The notes beneath the pieces are model-generated. The model was not told the origin of the DNA, made no database searches, and saw only the letters and a program-made list of their open reading frames with translations. The position numbers and the translations under genes were made by a program. A stretch of DNA of 57,764 nt from Spirochaetales bacterium (GTDB lineage: Bacteria > Spirochaetota > Spirochaetia > Sphaerochaetales > Sphaerochaetaceae), in NCBI GenBank assembly GCA_022788185.1, contig JALEVV010000070.1, positions 1 through 57,764 on the forward strand, written 5' to 3'. Below are positions 41,096-50,002 of the stretch, one piece after another (positions within the stretch are counted from its first letter, which is position 1; each line of letters starts with the position of its first letter).

Positions 41096-42447
41096 TGATC
41101 GAAATGCTTAAGCTCGGCTCCCTGCTGGAGAGCGACCGTTATGTCATACCCGTTTATCAGAGGGAGTTCGCCTGGAGCGCGGAGGAACTGATGCGCCTGG
41201 TCAGGGACATTGAGGGCGCAAGGAAGTCGGGAAGGAGCGAGTACTACATCGGTACCCTGGTAACCTTCCATGACGGTGATGTCTATGAGGTGGTTGACGG
41301 TCAGCAGCGCCTGACGGCCCTCTCGCTTCTCTTCTCGCTCTCCGGAGACGGAAGGGGAATAAGGCTTTCCTATGAGTCCCGTCCTTCCTCCGTTGAAAGC
41401 CTGGAGGAACTGAGAAAGGGAAAGAGCGGTAAGGGGCACATCTTCTTCTCCTCCGCCCTCATCCTTGCTGAGGCCCTGAAGGGATGTGAGAAGGATGAGT
41501 TCTTCTGTTATCTGGAGAACCATGTCTTCATCCTGAGGACGTGCCTCAGGCCCTCCGTCGATCTTAACCGCTACTTCAAGATAATGAACTCAAGGACCGA
41601 TCAGTGCACGAGAGGGGATGTGGTCTTCTCATACCTCTTCTCAAAGCTGGACGACTCCCGGGAGCGCGAGATAGCCAAGGTGTCCTGGAAGGGACTATCG
41701 GACATGTCCCACTTCCTGGCCGGGGGAATTCCCGAGAGGCTTTACAACAGGATGATATACGGGGACGGGATCGCACCGCTGACCGAGTCGGAAAGCGATG
41801 CCTGGTGGTCCATGATAAAGAGTCATACGGAAGGGGACGGGGACAGCATCCTTGCTTCCCTGGACGATGCCCTGGTATTTGACAGTGAGGAGTTCATCAG
41901 ACCCCATGTCAGGAGCGAGAAGGGACAGCGCTTTTCCCCCGTCGTGACCTTTGACGAATTCCTCCTCATTGCGGCAGGACTCTATACAGGAGAAAAGCCC
42001 GTTACCGATGACAGGGCCCTCACCGATGTATACCAGGCCCTGACTGCAGAGTGGACGGACAGTGATGTCCGGTCGTTCATCCACTTCATATTGAAGCTCA
42101 GATGCCTCTTCGACACCTACGTCATCAGGCGTGAGGGGGATGAGTGGTGCCTTCTGAAATACAGGGACATAAACGAATACACACCCGCCTTCGGAAAGAC
42201 CGGACGGGAACTCATCATACTTCAGAGTCTCTTCGCCTCATCGATGGACAGCGTATGCTGGCTTGTCCCGGTGCTATCCTTCCTGCTTTCCCATACCCAG
42301 GCATCGGGTGAGGAGCTGCTGGAATACCTGAAGACGCTGAAGGGTGAGGGCCGCAGATACGGCCTGTACCTGGAAGAGTATTTCAGTAAGGGCCTTCCGT
42401 CTCCTCCCTACCTTGTTGAAGGTAATGGAAAACTCAGGCAAGTTTGA
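41092..42447 (+). CDS. DUF262 protein (GmrS-like N-domain) with intact motif
   Basis: A 451-residue protein. YVIPVYQREFAWSAEELMRLVRDIE (about residues 17-41) and VYEVVDGQQRLTALSLLFSL (DGQQR at 69-73) are the two conserved DUF262 blocks; FKIMNSR near 160 is the third. In GmrSD and SspE/BrxU-like proteins this domain hydrolyses nucleotides and is linked to restriction of modified phage DNA. The C-terminal part is helical and lacks the usual HNH motif. GGAGGG SD; translationally coupled to the degenerate paralogue upstream. Confidence 0.8.
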   Translation: MMIEMLKLGSLLESDRYVIPVYQREFAWSAEELMRLVRDIEGARKSGRSEYYIGTLVTFHDGDVYEVVDGQQRLTALSLLFSLSGDGRGIRLSYESRPSSVESLEELRKGKSGKGHIFFSSALILAEALKGCEKDEFFCYLENHVFILRTCLRPSVDLNRYFKIMNSRTDQCTRGDVVFSYLFSKLDDSREREIAKVSWKGLSDMSHFLAGGIPERLYNRMIYGDGIAPLTESESDAWWSMIKSHTEGDGDSILASLDDALVFDSEEFIRPHVRSEKGQRFSPVVTFDEFLLIAAGLYTGEKPVTDDRALTDVYQALTAEWTDSDVRSFIHFILKLRCLFDTYVIRREGDEWCLLKYRDINEYTPAFGKTGRELIILQSLFASSMDSVCWLVPVLSFLLSHTQASGEELLEYLKTLKGEGRRYGLYLEEYFSKGLPSPPYLVEGNGKLRQV

Positions 42448-42517
42448 TGAATTTTCCGTACAGGTAATTCCTTAAATCATTACGCAAATGTAATATCAGA
42501 AACGGAGGTGTTTATTC

Positions 42518-43711
42518 ATGAACTTCATATTCATTTCCCCGCAGTTCCCCCACACATACTGGAACTTCTGTGCACGTCTTAAGAAAAACGGAATCAATGT
42601 CCTCGGCATAGGCGATACTCCCTATGACCAGCTCTCCCAGGAGCTGAGGAACTCACTTACCGAGTACTATCGTGTCAATGACATGGAAAACTACGATGAG
42701 ATGTTCAGGGCCGTTGCCTTCTTCTCATATAAATACGGCAGGATTGACTGGCTCGAGTCTAACAACGAGTACTGGCTTGAACAGGATGCAAGGCTCAGGA
42801 CCGACTTCAACATAACGACGGGAGTGAACACCAAGGGTATTTCCAAGTACAAGTCCAAGTACGAGATGAAGAAATACTATGCAAAGGCCGGCGTGCCCAC
42901 CGCCCGCATCTCCAAGGTAACCGACCTTAAGAAGGCAAAGGCCTTCCTTGAGGAGATCGGAGGCTATCCCATCATAGCAAAGCCCGAGTGCGGAGTCGGA
43001 GCTGCCCATACATACAAGATAACGAAGGATGCGGAGCTTGAGGAGTTCTTCGCCACCAGACCTGATGTCGCATATGTCATGGAGGAGTTCATCGAGGGTG
43101 ACATCGTATCCTACGACGTGATCACGGACAACCGCTGCGAACCTCTTTTCGAGTCGATGACCTGCTGGCCTCCTTCCATTGCCGACATCGTCAACAACAA
43201 GCTTGACCTCGACTACTACACTGCCGCAACGGTGCCTGAGGAGCTGAGGACGCTGGGCCGTGCCACCGTGAAGGCCTTCGACGTGAAGTCCCGTTTCGTG
43301 CACCTGGAGTTCTTCTGCCTCAGGAAGAACAAAAAGGGTCTGGGCAAAAAGGGTGACTTCGTGGGTCTTGAAGTCAACATGAGACCTGCAGGCGGATACA
43401 CTCCCGACATGATGAACTGGGCCCATGCCACCGACGTCTACCAGATCTGGGCCGATATGGTTGCCTTCAACGAGAGAAGGGTTCCCGACCTGAATATGGA
43501 CCACTGCTGCGTCTACGCTTCCAGAAGGGACTGCTATCAGTATAAGCACAGCTGGGATGAGGTCATGGAAAAGTACCGGGATAAGATCGTGATGGCCGAA
43601 CGCCTCCCCGCACTCTGGTATGACGCAATGGGCAACTACATGTTCACTGCCCATGCCGATGACGATGCTGCCGCAGAGGAGTTCATCGCCTTTGTTGAGG
43701 AGAGAGCGTGA
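42518..43711 (+). CDS. ATP-grasp carboxylate-amine ligase
   Basis: A 397-residue ATP-grasp enzyme. YKSKYEMKKYYAKAGVPTAR starts the ATP-grasp region (about residue 110), GGYPIIAKPECGVGAAHTYKI is the ATP-binding loop with the Lys, YVMEEFIEGDIVSYDVI and LEVNMRPAGGYTPDMM carry the metal-binding Glu and Asn residues. Such enzymes join a carboxylate to an amine; the substrates are not known. Coupled to an esterase (TGATG), suggesting synthesis and processing of one product. ACGGAGG SD. Confidence 0.85.
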   Translation: MNFIFISPQFPHTYWNFCARLKKNGINVLGIGDTPYDQLSQELRNSLTEYYRVNDMENYDEMFRAVAFFSYKYGRIDWLESNNEYWLEQDARLRTDFNITTGVNTKGISKYKSKYEMKKYYAKAGVPTARISKVTDLKKAKAFLEEIGGYPIIAKPECGVGAAHTYKITKDAELEEFFATRPDVAYVMEEFIEGDIVSYDVITDNRCEPLFESMTCWPPSIADIVNNKLDLDYYTAATVPEELRTLGRATVKAFDVKSRFVHLEFFCLRKNKKGLGKKGDFVGLEVNMRPAGGYTPDMMNWAHATDVYQIWADMVAFNERRVPDLNMDHCCVYASRRDCYQYKHSWDEVMEKYRDKIVMAERLPALWYDAMGNYMFTAHADDDAAAEEFIAFVEERA

Positions 43712-44460
43712 TGGAAGGAAAGGTAAGGACCTCATATTCAGAGATTCTCGGACGCGACATGTCCTACAAGACCTTCGGCAAAAGGGGTGGAAGACTGTGT
43801 ATTGCCTTTGCTCCCCAGAACGGAAGGTACTGGGACTTCGAGAACTTCGGCATGGTTGAGACAATCATGCCCTGGATCGAAAGCGGGGAAATCTATCTCG
43901 TGCTGGCTGACAGCATGGATGAGATCTCCTGGTCAGGCAAGGATATTCCCGGCTCCGTCAGGGCTGAAAACCAGGAGCGCTGGTATCACTACATCATTGA
44001 CGAGCTCTATCCCTCCGCGAAAAGACAGTGCGGCAACAGGGAGAAGGCGATCGCAATCGGATGCTCAATGGGCGGCTACCATGCGGGCAACTTCTTTTTC
44101 CGCCGTCCCGATAAATTCTCAGCAATGGTTTCCCTTTCCGGAACCTTCAACTCAGACCTTTTCTTCGGCTCCTACATGGACAGCGTCCTTTACGACAACT
44201 GTCCTGCGGCCTTTTTGAGGAACATGCCCCTGGACCACCCCTGGGTGAAGCTTTACAGGGAGAGCACGATCATAACATGCTGCGGCCAGGGTGCCTGGGA
44301 GGAGGACCTGCTGAGGGGAACCCGTGAACTCGATGCGATCCTCACCGGGATGAACATCCCGCACTTCTCCGACTACTGGGGATATGACGTCAACCACGAC
44401 TGGCCCTGGTGGAGAGTGCAGCTTCCCTACTTCTTCAGTAACTTCGTCCTGAAGAAATGA
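43711..44460 (+). CDS. Alpha/beta-hydrolase esterase
   Basis: A 249-residue esterase D-like protein. AIGCSMGGYHAGNFFFRRP contains the nucleophile elbow GCSMGG (Ser about 121); a C-terminal GYDVNHDWPWWRVQLPYF provides a candidate catalytic His. It has no signal peptide, so it is probably cytoplasmic. ATG 43711 overlaps the stop of the ATP-grasp gene. Possibly cleaves an ester made or used with the ligase; inferred from context. Confidence 0.8.
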   Translation: MEGKVRTSYSEILGRDMSYKTFGKRGGRLCIAFAPQNGRYWDFENFGMVETIMPWIESGEIYLVLADSMDEISWSGKDIPGSVRAENQERWYHYIIDELYPSAKRQCGNREKAIAIGCSMGGYHAGNFFFRRPDKFSAMVSLSGTFNSDLFFGSYMDSVLYDNCPAAFLRNMPLDHPWVKLYRESTIITCCGQGAWEEDLLRGTRELDAILTGMNIPHFSDYWGYDVNHDWPWWRVQLPYFFSNFVLKK

Positions 44461-44696
44461 CGGAAAACATAATTACCGAAGGGGCCGTCTACAGGCACTT
44501 CAAGGGCGGCCTCTACAGGGTCCTTCACATCGCAACCCACTCCGAAACCCGGGAAAGGTACGTGGTCTACCGTGCCCTCTACGGGGAGGGCGGAGTGTGG
44601 GTTCGCCCCTATGAGATGTTTGCCTCCCCCGTGGACGGGAAAAAGTATCCGGATGCGGGACAGACGTGGAGATTCGAGAAAACTGATACTCCTTGA
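44457..44696 (+). CDS. DUF1653 family small protein
   Basis: A 79-residue protein matching DUF1653: GAVYRHFKGGLYRVLHIATHSETRERYVVYRALYG and GVWVRPYEMFASPV. Function unknown. The ATG overlaps the esterase stop (ATGA), so it is the last gene of the ATP-grasp/esterase operon. Confidence 0.85.
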   Translation: MTENIITEGAVYRHFKGGLYRVLHIATHSETRERYVVYRALYGEGGVWVRPYEMFASPVDGKKYPDAGQTWRFEKTDTP

Positions 44697-44759
44697 CGCC
44701 TTGTCTCCTATAATGGTATTTTTTAAATGATATTTTTTTACTGAAAAGAGGAATTGTTT

Positions 44760-45140
44760 ATGAATTCAGCTACAGGTTCGATGTGGACCACCTTTATAAT
44801 GTTCGGTGCCATCATCCTCATCTTCTATTTCCTGATCATCAGACCCCAGAAGAAGAGGGACAAGGAGACACAGGCAATGCTCGATGCCCTCAAGAAGGGT
44901 GATAAGATCATCACGATCGGAGGTATCCACGGTACCGTAGTCGCTGTCAAGGAGAAGACAGTCGTCATCAAGGTCGATGACAATGCAAGAATCGAGTTCC
45001 TGAAGAGTGCGGTCTCAACCGTAGTCAACAAGGATGCAGCCAAGGCAGCTCCCGCTAAGAAGAAGGAAGCAAAGGCCGAGGAGGCAAAGGCTGTTGAAGC
45101 CAAGCCTGAAGAAGCTTCAGAGAGTGAAGAGAACAAATAA
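44760..45140 (+). CDS. yajC: Preprotein translocase subunit YajC
   Basis: A 126-residue protein with one N-terminal membrane helix (FIMFGAIILIFYFLIIRPQKKRDKE) and the YajC core LKKGDKIITIGGIHGTVVAVKEKTVVIKVDDNARIEF. A long Ala/Glu/Lys-rich tail (about 35 residues) is added. YajC associates with SecDF, encoded directly downstream. GAGG SD and a TATAAT box at 44712-44717 lie upstream. Confidence 0.93.
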   Translation: MNSATGSMWTTFIMFGAIILIFYFLIIRPQKKRDKETQAMLDALKKGDKIITIGGIHGTVVAVKEKTVVIKVDDNARIEFLKSAVSTVVNKDAAKAAPAKKKEAKAEEAKAVEAKPEEASESEENK

Positions 45141-45149
45141 GGAAAGATC

Positions 45150-46853
45150 ATGAAGAATGCAGGTCGTCTGGCTGCGGTTCTTCTTGTTCTCATCGTATCG
45201 GCAGTACTGCTTTATCCGAGTATAAAGTGGTACTGTTTTGTTTCTGAGGACCTGAAGCAACTTGCAGTCGGCTCAAAAGAGCAGATAAGGGACTACTCCA
45301 GGGCACGCGCCGGAGAGGATGTTGCCCGTATTACCTCGCTGGGAGGCTCCGCCGCCGTTCCCGGTGAGTTCTCATACCTTGTCGATGTCGCAAAGGAGAG
45401 AGGGTATTCAAAGCCCGGTGACATTGCATCCCTCATGGGGGCCTTCAAAAGCGAGGCGGATCTTTTCTCCGTCATCGAGGGCCACTGGCGGGACGTGATA
45501 ATGGAGACGAAGAAACTCTCCTCGAGGATATTGACCCTTGGTCTTGATCTCAAGGGCGGTGTTTCCGTCCTCCTTGATGCCGATGTGGATTCCTTTGCCG
45601 AAAAGCTCGGACGTACTCCGACTTCCGAGGAGATAAGCGCGGCAGTCGGTGAGGACATCGGGGTATTAAGCAGCAGGATTGACCAGTTCGGTGTCAGCGA
45701 ACCCGACATCCGCCGTCAGGGGGATGACCAGATCCTCATCGAGATCGCGGGAGAGGCCGATCCGGAGAGGGTGAGATCCTTCCTTCAGGGCAGGGGAAGC
45801 CTCTACTTCTGTCTGGTTGACAGTGCGCTCACAGCCAAGGTCAACAATCTCTATAAGAGCAATCCCGGATCGTTCTACGACGCATCCGGAGCCCTCATCA
45901 CCCCGGACATCGTTCCCGATGACAGGCTGATGCTCGGCTACTATTCCACCGATGACTACTCGCTGGACGTGCTCGAGAGCTTTGTCGTGCTTGATACAGG
46001 CGTTACCCTGGACGGCTCCTACATCGAGTCCTCAACCCAGAGCAAGGACAGCATCACCGGAAGACCCGTCGTCAACTTCACGCTTTCCTCCGAAGGCGGA
46101 AACCTGTTCTATGACCTGACCTCGCGCCATAAGGGACAGGCCCTTGCCGTCGTGCTTGATGAGAAGGTGAAGAGCGTTGCCACGATCAATGATGCGATCA
46201 GCCGCAACGTCCAGATCTCCGGATTCTCCGAGAAGGAGGCTGCCGCCCTTGCCATCACGCTGAAGAGCGCTTCCTTCCCGATCGACCTGGAGATTTCCTC
46301 GATGACAAGCATCGGGGCAACCCTCGGTGATGACGCGGTGCGTTCAGGCCTGCTTGCCATCATCATCGGCTTTGCGCTGGTCATCATATTCATGGCGCTC
46401 TACTACTCCCTGGCGGGACTGGTGGCAGATCTTGCGCTACTTCTTAACCTGTTCATCATGGTATCCCTCCTCTCAGCCCTGAGCTTCACCGTGACCCTAA
46501 CATCGGTTGCGGGTCTCATCCTTACCCTGGGCATGGCTGTCGATGCCAACGTAATCATCTATGAGAGGATCAAGGAGGAGCTGAGGAAGGGAAAGACTCC
46601 CCATGCAGCGCTGGATGCGGGCTTCAGAAGGGCCTTCTGGACGATCATGGACTCAAACGTCACGACCATCATCGCGGCCCTCGTGCTCTCGACCCTCGGA
46701 TCCTCCAGCGTCAAGGGCTTTGCCATTACGCTGGCAATCGGTATCGGAAGCTCCCTCTTCACATCGCTTTACTTCAGTCACTTCCTCTTTGATCTGTTCA
46801 TAAAGGAGGACACGAAGGTGTTCAGAATCTCACTGAAGGGGGCAGTAAAATGA
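45150..46853 (+). CDS. secD: Protein translocase subunit SecD
   Basis: A 567-residue membrane protein that uses the proton motive force to assist Sec export. N-terminal helix (residues 7-27), LDLKGGVSVLLDAD (D1 motif), large periplasmic P1 domain, GRPVVNFTLSSEGG (second conserved block), and the six-helix C-terminal domain with TLPGMAVDANVIIYERIKEEL-type motif (LTLGMAVDANVIIYERIKEE). Overlaps secF by 4 bases. Confidence 0.96.
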   Translation: MKNAGRLAAVLLVLIVSAVLLYPSIKWYCFVSEDLKQLAVGSKEQIRDYSRARAGEDVARITSLGGSAAVPGEFSYLVDVAKERGYSKPGDIASLMGAFKSEADLFSVIEGHWRDVIMETKKLSSRILTLGLDLKGGVSVLLDADVDSFAEKLGRTPTSEEISAAVGEDIGVLSSRIDQFGVSEPDIRRQGDDQILIEIAGEADPERVRSFLQGRGSLYFCLVDSALTAKVNNLYKSNPGSFYDASGALITPDIVPDDRLMLGYYSTDDYSLDVLESFVVLDTGVTLDGSYIESSTQSKDSITGRPVVNFTLSSEGGNLFYDLTSRHKGQALAVVLDEKVKSVATINDAISRNVQISGFSEKEAAALAITLKSASFPIDLEISSMTSIGATLGDDAVRSGLLAIIIGFALVIIFMALYYSLAGLVADLALLLNLFIMVSLLSALSFTVTLTSVAGLILTLGMAVDANVIIYERIKEELRKGKTPHAALDAGFRRAFWTIMDSNVTTIIAALVLSTLGSSSVKGFAITLAIGIGSSLFTSLYFSHFLFDLFIKEDTKVFRISLKGAVK

Positions 46854-48067
46854 ATAAGCTGGTAAAACACGGATATCTTTTCCTGCTTCCGTCCCTTCTG
46901 GTGGTGGTTGCCGGAGCAGTTGTTTTCTTCGTCCTGGGCTTCAATACCGGAATCGATTTTTCCTCGGGCCTTTCAGAGCAGATCCAGATCGCCCCTGTGG
47001 GAATGCGCGTCTCCTATGAGGGAAGCGACACTGCGGTCCTTAGTACTCAGGGCGGAGACCTGAGGGTGACCGTGAGGGGAGCCTCCGGTGTTTCAGTCAC
47101 CGATTTCCCCTCATCCCTGTATCCCACCGTTTCAGAGCTTGCATCTGCGCTTTCCTCCGTCCCCGGAGTTAAAGCTGAGAGCGTGAGGGGAGAGCTTGAA
47201 AGTCAGGCCCTTGTCTCAGGAGCCCTTTTCCCGCTGACTCTTTCCGCTGAAAAGACAGGCGTTAATTTCGCCACTCCCACTGCCGATGTGCGCACCGAGG
47301 ATGTGAGATCGGCCCTGTCGGAAATGGACGGCCTCAACGTGCAGACTTCAGGTGAAAGGAATGACGGCATCTTCCAGATAAAGGTCAAGGTGGGTGAAGG
47401 GGAGACCCAGCAGAGCCTGGAAGAGGATATCAGGAGAGCCCTTGCACCGATTGCGGCAGCAGATGAGATCGTGATCCTTCAGAGTGATTTCGTCGGACCC
47501 AAGTTCTCCTCAACCCTGCTCTCCTCATCCCTCAGGGCAGTGCTCATCGCAGTCGTCCTGATACTCATCTACATCTGGATACGCTTCAGGTTTGCCTATG
47601 CGCTTTCCTCCATCATAGCCCTCGTTCATGACGTGATTATGATGTTTGCCTTCATCCTTATCTTCCGCCTCGAGGTCTCATCGACTACGATCGCGGCAGT
47701 CCTGACCATCATAGGCTACTCGCTTAACAACACGATAGTCATCTTCGACCGGGTCAGGGAAAACGTCCTGCAGCTCAAGGGCGGTGACGTGGATGACCTC
47801 ATCGTGCTTTCGATAAGGGAAAGTCTCACAAGAACGGTTATCACAAGCCTGACGACGCTCTTCGCGGTCATCCCGCTTGCAATCCTGTCAACGGGTTCGA
47901 TAAGACTCTTTGCCATCAACCTGATCTGGGGCGTCATCGTCGGAACCTACTCCTCCAACTGCATAGCGCCGTACTTCCTGCACCTGCTGCACAAAGTCGA
48001 TCCGATCGACCGCGTGAAGGAGAAGAAGGAAGAGGATAGCTACCACATAGGGGATGCATACGTATGA
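46850..48067 (+). CDS. secF: Protein translocase subunit SecF
   Basis: A 405-residue partner of SecD. FFVLGFNTGIDFSSG (the SecF GIDFxGG-type motif) near residue 25, a periplasmic insert longer than in E. coli SecF, and the C-terminal helices with LTIIGYSLNNTIVIFDRVRENV. The stop overlaps the ispH start (ATGA-type), linking export and isoprenoid genes in one operon. Confidence 0.95.
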   Translation: MNKLVKHGYLFLLPSLLVVVAGAVVFFVLGFNTGIDFSSGLSEQIQIAPVGMRVSYEGSDTAVLSTQGGDLRVTVRGASGVSVTDFPSSLYPTVSELASALSSVPGVKAESVRGELESQALVSGALFPLTLSAEKTGVNFATPTADVRTEDVRSALSEMDGLNVQTSGERNDGIFQIKVKVGEGETQQSLEEDIRRALAPIAAADEIVILQSDFVGPKFSSTLLSSSLRAVLIAVVLILIYIWIRFRFAYALSSIIALVHDVIMMFAFILIFRLEVSSTTIAAVLTIIGYSLNNTIVIFDRVRENVLQLKGGDVDDLIVLSIRESLTRTVITSLTTLFAVIPLAILSTGSIRLFAINLIWGVIVGTYSSNCIAPYFLHLLHKVDPIDRVKEKKEEDSYHIGDAYV

Positions 48068-48921
48068 GACGCGTCACCATGGCCTCCGTCTTCGGTTTCT
48101 GCAAGGGTGTAGAGAATTCAGTCGCCCTTGCGGAGAAGCTCATTGCTGAGCATCCCGGGGAAAAACTCTATACCACCGGTGACCTGATCCACAACCGGGC
48201 GGTGGTGGAGGATCTCAGGGCCCGCGGCGTGGAAAGCATCAGCGGACCGGAGGGCCATGAGAAGGGCATTGCCCTTGTAAGGGCCCATGGGATAACGCCC
48301 GATGAGTACAGGCGGTATAAGGAAGCGGGCTTCGGAATCGTGGACGGCACCTGCCGGCTTGTCAGGAGGAATCAGAGGCTTATCGCGGAGTCAAAAAAAC
48401 CGACTCTTTTCATCGGAAAGGAAGGACATCCCGAGACCATTTCCACAATGGCCCATTCGACCATGCCGTGCATGCTTATAAGCTCCGTCAGTGATTTGGA
48501 CAGGCTCAGTAAGGAAGTCGGCTACAACGCCGTCATCCAGACAACCGCATCCCAGGAGCTGGTATCGGCCGTGAAGGAGGAAATTGTCCGTCAGGGATTC
48601 AATGTCTCCTTCCTTACCGATGTGTGCAACTCCTCCGCCCGGAGACGGGAGGCCGTCAGGAAACTATGCACTTCCTGCGATACGATAGTGGTCGTGGGGG
48701 ATGTGCACAGCGCCAACTCACAGGCCCTCAGGGCCCTTGCCGAGAAGGAGGGACGAAGGGCCTTCCTCATCCAGGATGTGTCCGATATCACGCCGGAGAT
48801 CCTTGAGAGCGATAACATCGGTCTTACTGCAGGGGCTTCGGTCCCGATGAATGTAATAAAGAATGTCAGGAGGTTTTTGAAATATGGAGAAAACAGCGGT
48901 ACTGCCGATACCGACGGTTAA
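48064..48921 (+). CDS. ispH: 4-hydroxy-3-methylbut-2-enyl diphosphate reductase
   Basis: A 285-residue [4Fe-4S] enzyme of the last MEP-pathway step giving IPP and DMAPP. The three cluster cysteines are in FGFCKGVENSV (about 13), VDGTCRLVRR (about 97) and TDVCNSSARRREAV (about 190); RAHGITPDEY and TAGASVP are also conserved. The usual TCP after the second Cys is TCR here. The 3' end overlaps rex by 38 bases. Confidence 0.92.
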   Translation: MRRVTMASVFGFCKGVENSVALAEKLIAEHPGEKLYTTGDLIHNRAVVEDLRARGVESISGPEGHEKGIALVRAHGITPDEYRRYKEAGFGIVDGTCRLVRRNQRLIAESKKPTLFIGKEGHPETISTMAHSTMPCMLISSVSDLDRLSKEVGYNAVIQTTASQELVSAVKEEIVRQGFNVSFLTDVCNSSARRREAVRKLCTSCDTIVVVGDVHSANSQALRALAEKEGRRAFLIQDVSDITPEILESDNIGLTAGASVPMNVIKNVRRFLKYGENSGTADTDG

Positions 48922-49537
48922 AAGATTTCCTTCCTATCTGAGGATTCTGCACGCCTTCCACGAAAAGGGGGATGTTTATATTTCCGCCACGGTTCTGGCG
49001 GAGGAACTTGGCCTAAAGCCCATACAGGTGAGAAAGGACATCTCATATACCGGCCTTGAGGGAAAGCCCAAGGTGGGCTTTGAGATCAAGCAGCTGATAA
49101 AGGTTCTCAATCATGTGCTGGGATGGGACAATACTTCCGAGGCCGTCATAATCGGTGCTGGAAACCTGGGAATGGCGCTGGCCCGCTACAACGGCTTCAG
49201 GGCCTACGGCCTTACGATGGCCGGCATCTTCGACAATGCCCCGGATAAGATCGGGCGTCCCGTCGGCTCCCTCACGATTCAGGGCATGGACGATCTTTCA
49301 TCCTTCATCCATGAGCACCGGATAGTGATAGCGGTAATAACGGTACCTGCTTCCGAAGCCCAGGAGGTTGCGGACTTCATCATGGGCGAGGGCATAAAGG
49401 CCATCTGGAACTTCGCTCCCATAGACCTGAAGGTGCTTCCGTCCGTCGCACTCCAGCGAACCGATCTGGCGACGGCACTTGCGGTGCTTTCCGTGAAGAT
49501 GCAGAACAAGCTTGAGAGCGAGGAGGAAGATATATAG
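48884..49537 (+). CDS. rex: Redox-sensing transcriptional repressor Rex
   Basis: A 217-residue repressor that senses the NADH/NAD+ ratio. N-terminal winged helix (FPSYLRILHAFHEKG, LGLKPIQVRKDISYTG) and Rossmann domain with VIIGAGNLGMALARY; the C-terminal helix is LATALAVLSVKMQ. AGGAGG SD inside ispH. It lies immediately upstream of the hydrogenase cluster, a natural target for redox control, although no clear Rex operator was found there. Confidence 0.94.
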   Translation: MEKTAVLPIPTVKRFPSYLRILHAFHEKGDVYISATVLAEELGLKPIQVRKDISYTGLEGKPKVGFEIKQLIKVLNHVLGWDNTSEAVIIGAGNLGMALARYNGFRAYGLTMAGIFDNAPDKIGRPVGSLTIQGMDDLSSFIHEHRIVIAVITVPASEAQEVADFIMGEGIKAIWNFAPIDLKVLPSVALQRTDLATALAVLSVKMQNKLESEEEDI

Positions 49538-49598
49538 CCTCAGGATGGGTGTTTTGCCTGACTTCATATGCCGATAAATATAACAAACGGTGATTTAA

Positions 49599-49642
49599 GG
49601 GGATTAATGTGAATCTGATTACATTAATCCCCTGTTTTATTC
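49599..49642 (+). terminator. Intrinsic terminator after rex
   Basis: GGGGATTAATGT (49599-49610) and ACATTAATCCCC (49621-49632), a perfect 12-bp stem, followed by TGTTTTATT. Separates the yajC-rex operon from the hydrogenase cluster. Confidence 0.85.
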
Positions 49643-49701
49643 CCATATGGATGCCCATTAACTGTGTTTTTCCTTTTATCTGTTTGCAGTGTTACATTTT
49701 A

Positions 49702-49730
49702 TTGACTAACCACCACTATCGGTTTAAGCT
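49702..49730 (+). promoter_or_regulatory. Predicted promoter of the hydrogenase cluster
   Basis: TTGACT (49702-49707), 17-base spacer, TAAGCT (49725-49730), 22 bases before the first ATG of the cluster. Confidence 0.45.
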
Positions 49731-49751
49731 TTATTCTGAGGTAAATACAGG

Positions 49752-50000
49752 ATGGCTGAAAACATTACGGTGGAGATCTGCATGGGATCAAGCTGCTTTG
49801 CGAGAGGGAACAGCGAGAACCTTCAGGCAATAGAGGCGTATCTTACGGAAAACGGTCTCGAAGACAGGGTCGAACTGATCGGGCATCTCTGCCTGGGAAT
49901 GTGTAAGGAAGGTCCCAATCTGCGCATTGCAGGAAAGGATTACTCAGGCATCGGTCCTGACTGTGTCGTTGACGTGCTTAAAGCCGAGCTGGAGGCGTGA
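49752..50000 (+). CDS. Thioredoxin-like [2Fe-2S] ferredoxin (NuoE/HydC-like)
   Basis: An 82-residue protein with four cysteines in the thioredoxin-like ferredoxin pattern: MGSSCFARG (Cys 10 and 15) and HLCLGMCKEGP (Cys 47 and 51), binding one [2Fe-2S] cluster. Such proteins carry electrons to NAD-linked or sensory hydrogenases. First gene of the cluster; its stop lies within 3 bases of the hydrogenase start. Confidence 0.85.
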   Translation: MAENITVEICMGSSCFARGNSENLQAIEAYLTENGLEDRVELIGHLCLGMCKEGPNLRIAGKDYSGIGPDCVVDVLKAELEA

Positions 50001-50002
50001 CC

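Noticed and set aside
49538-49751. Rex operator in front of the hydrogenase cluster
   Set aside because: No TTGTGAA-N4-TTCACAA or TTGTTAA-N4-TTAACAA match; only loose GTTACATTTTATTGAC similarity, not enough to call.
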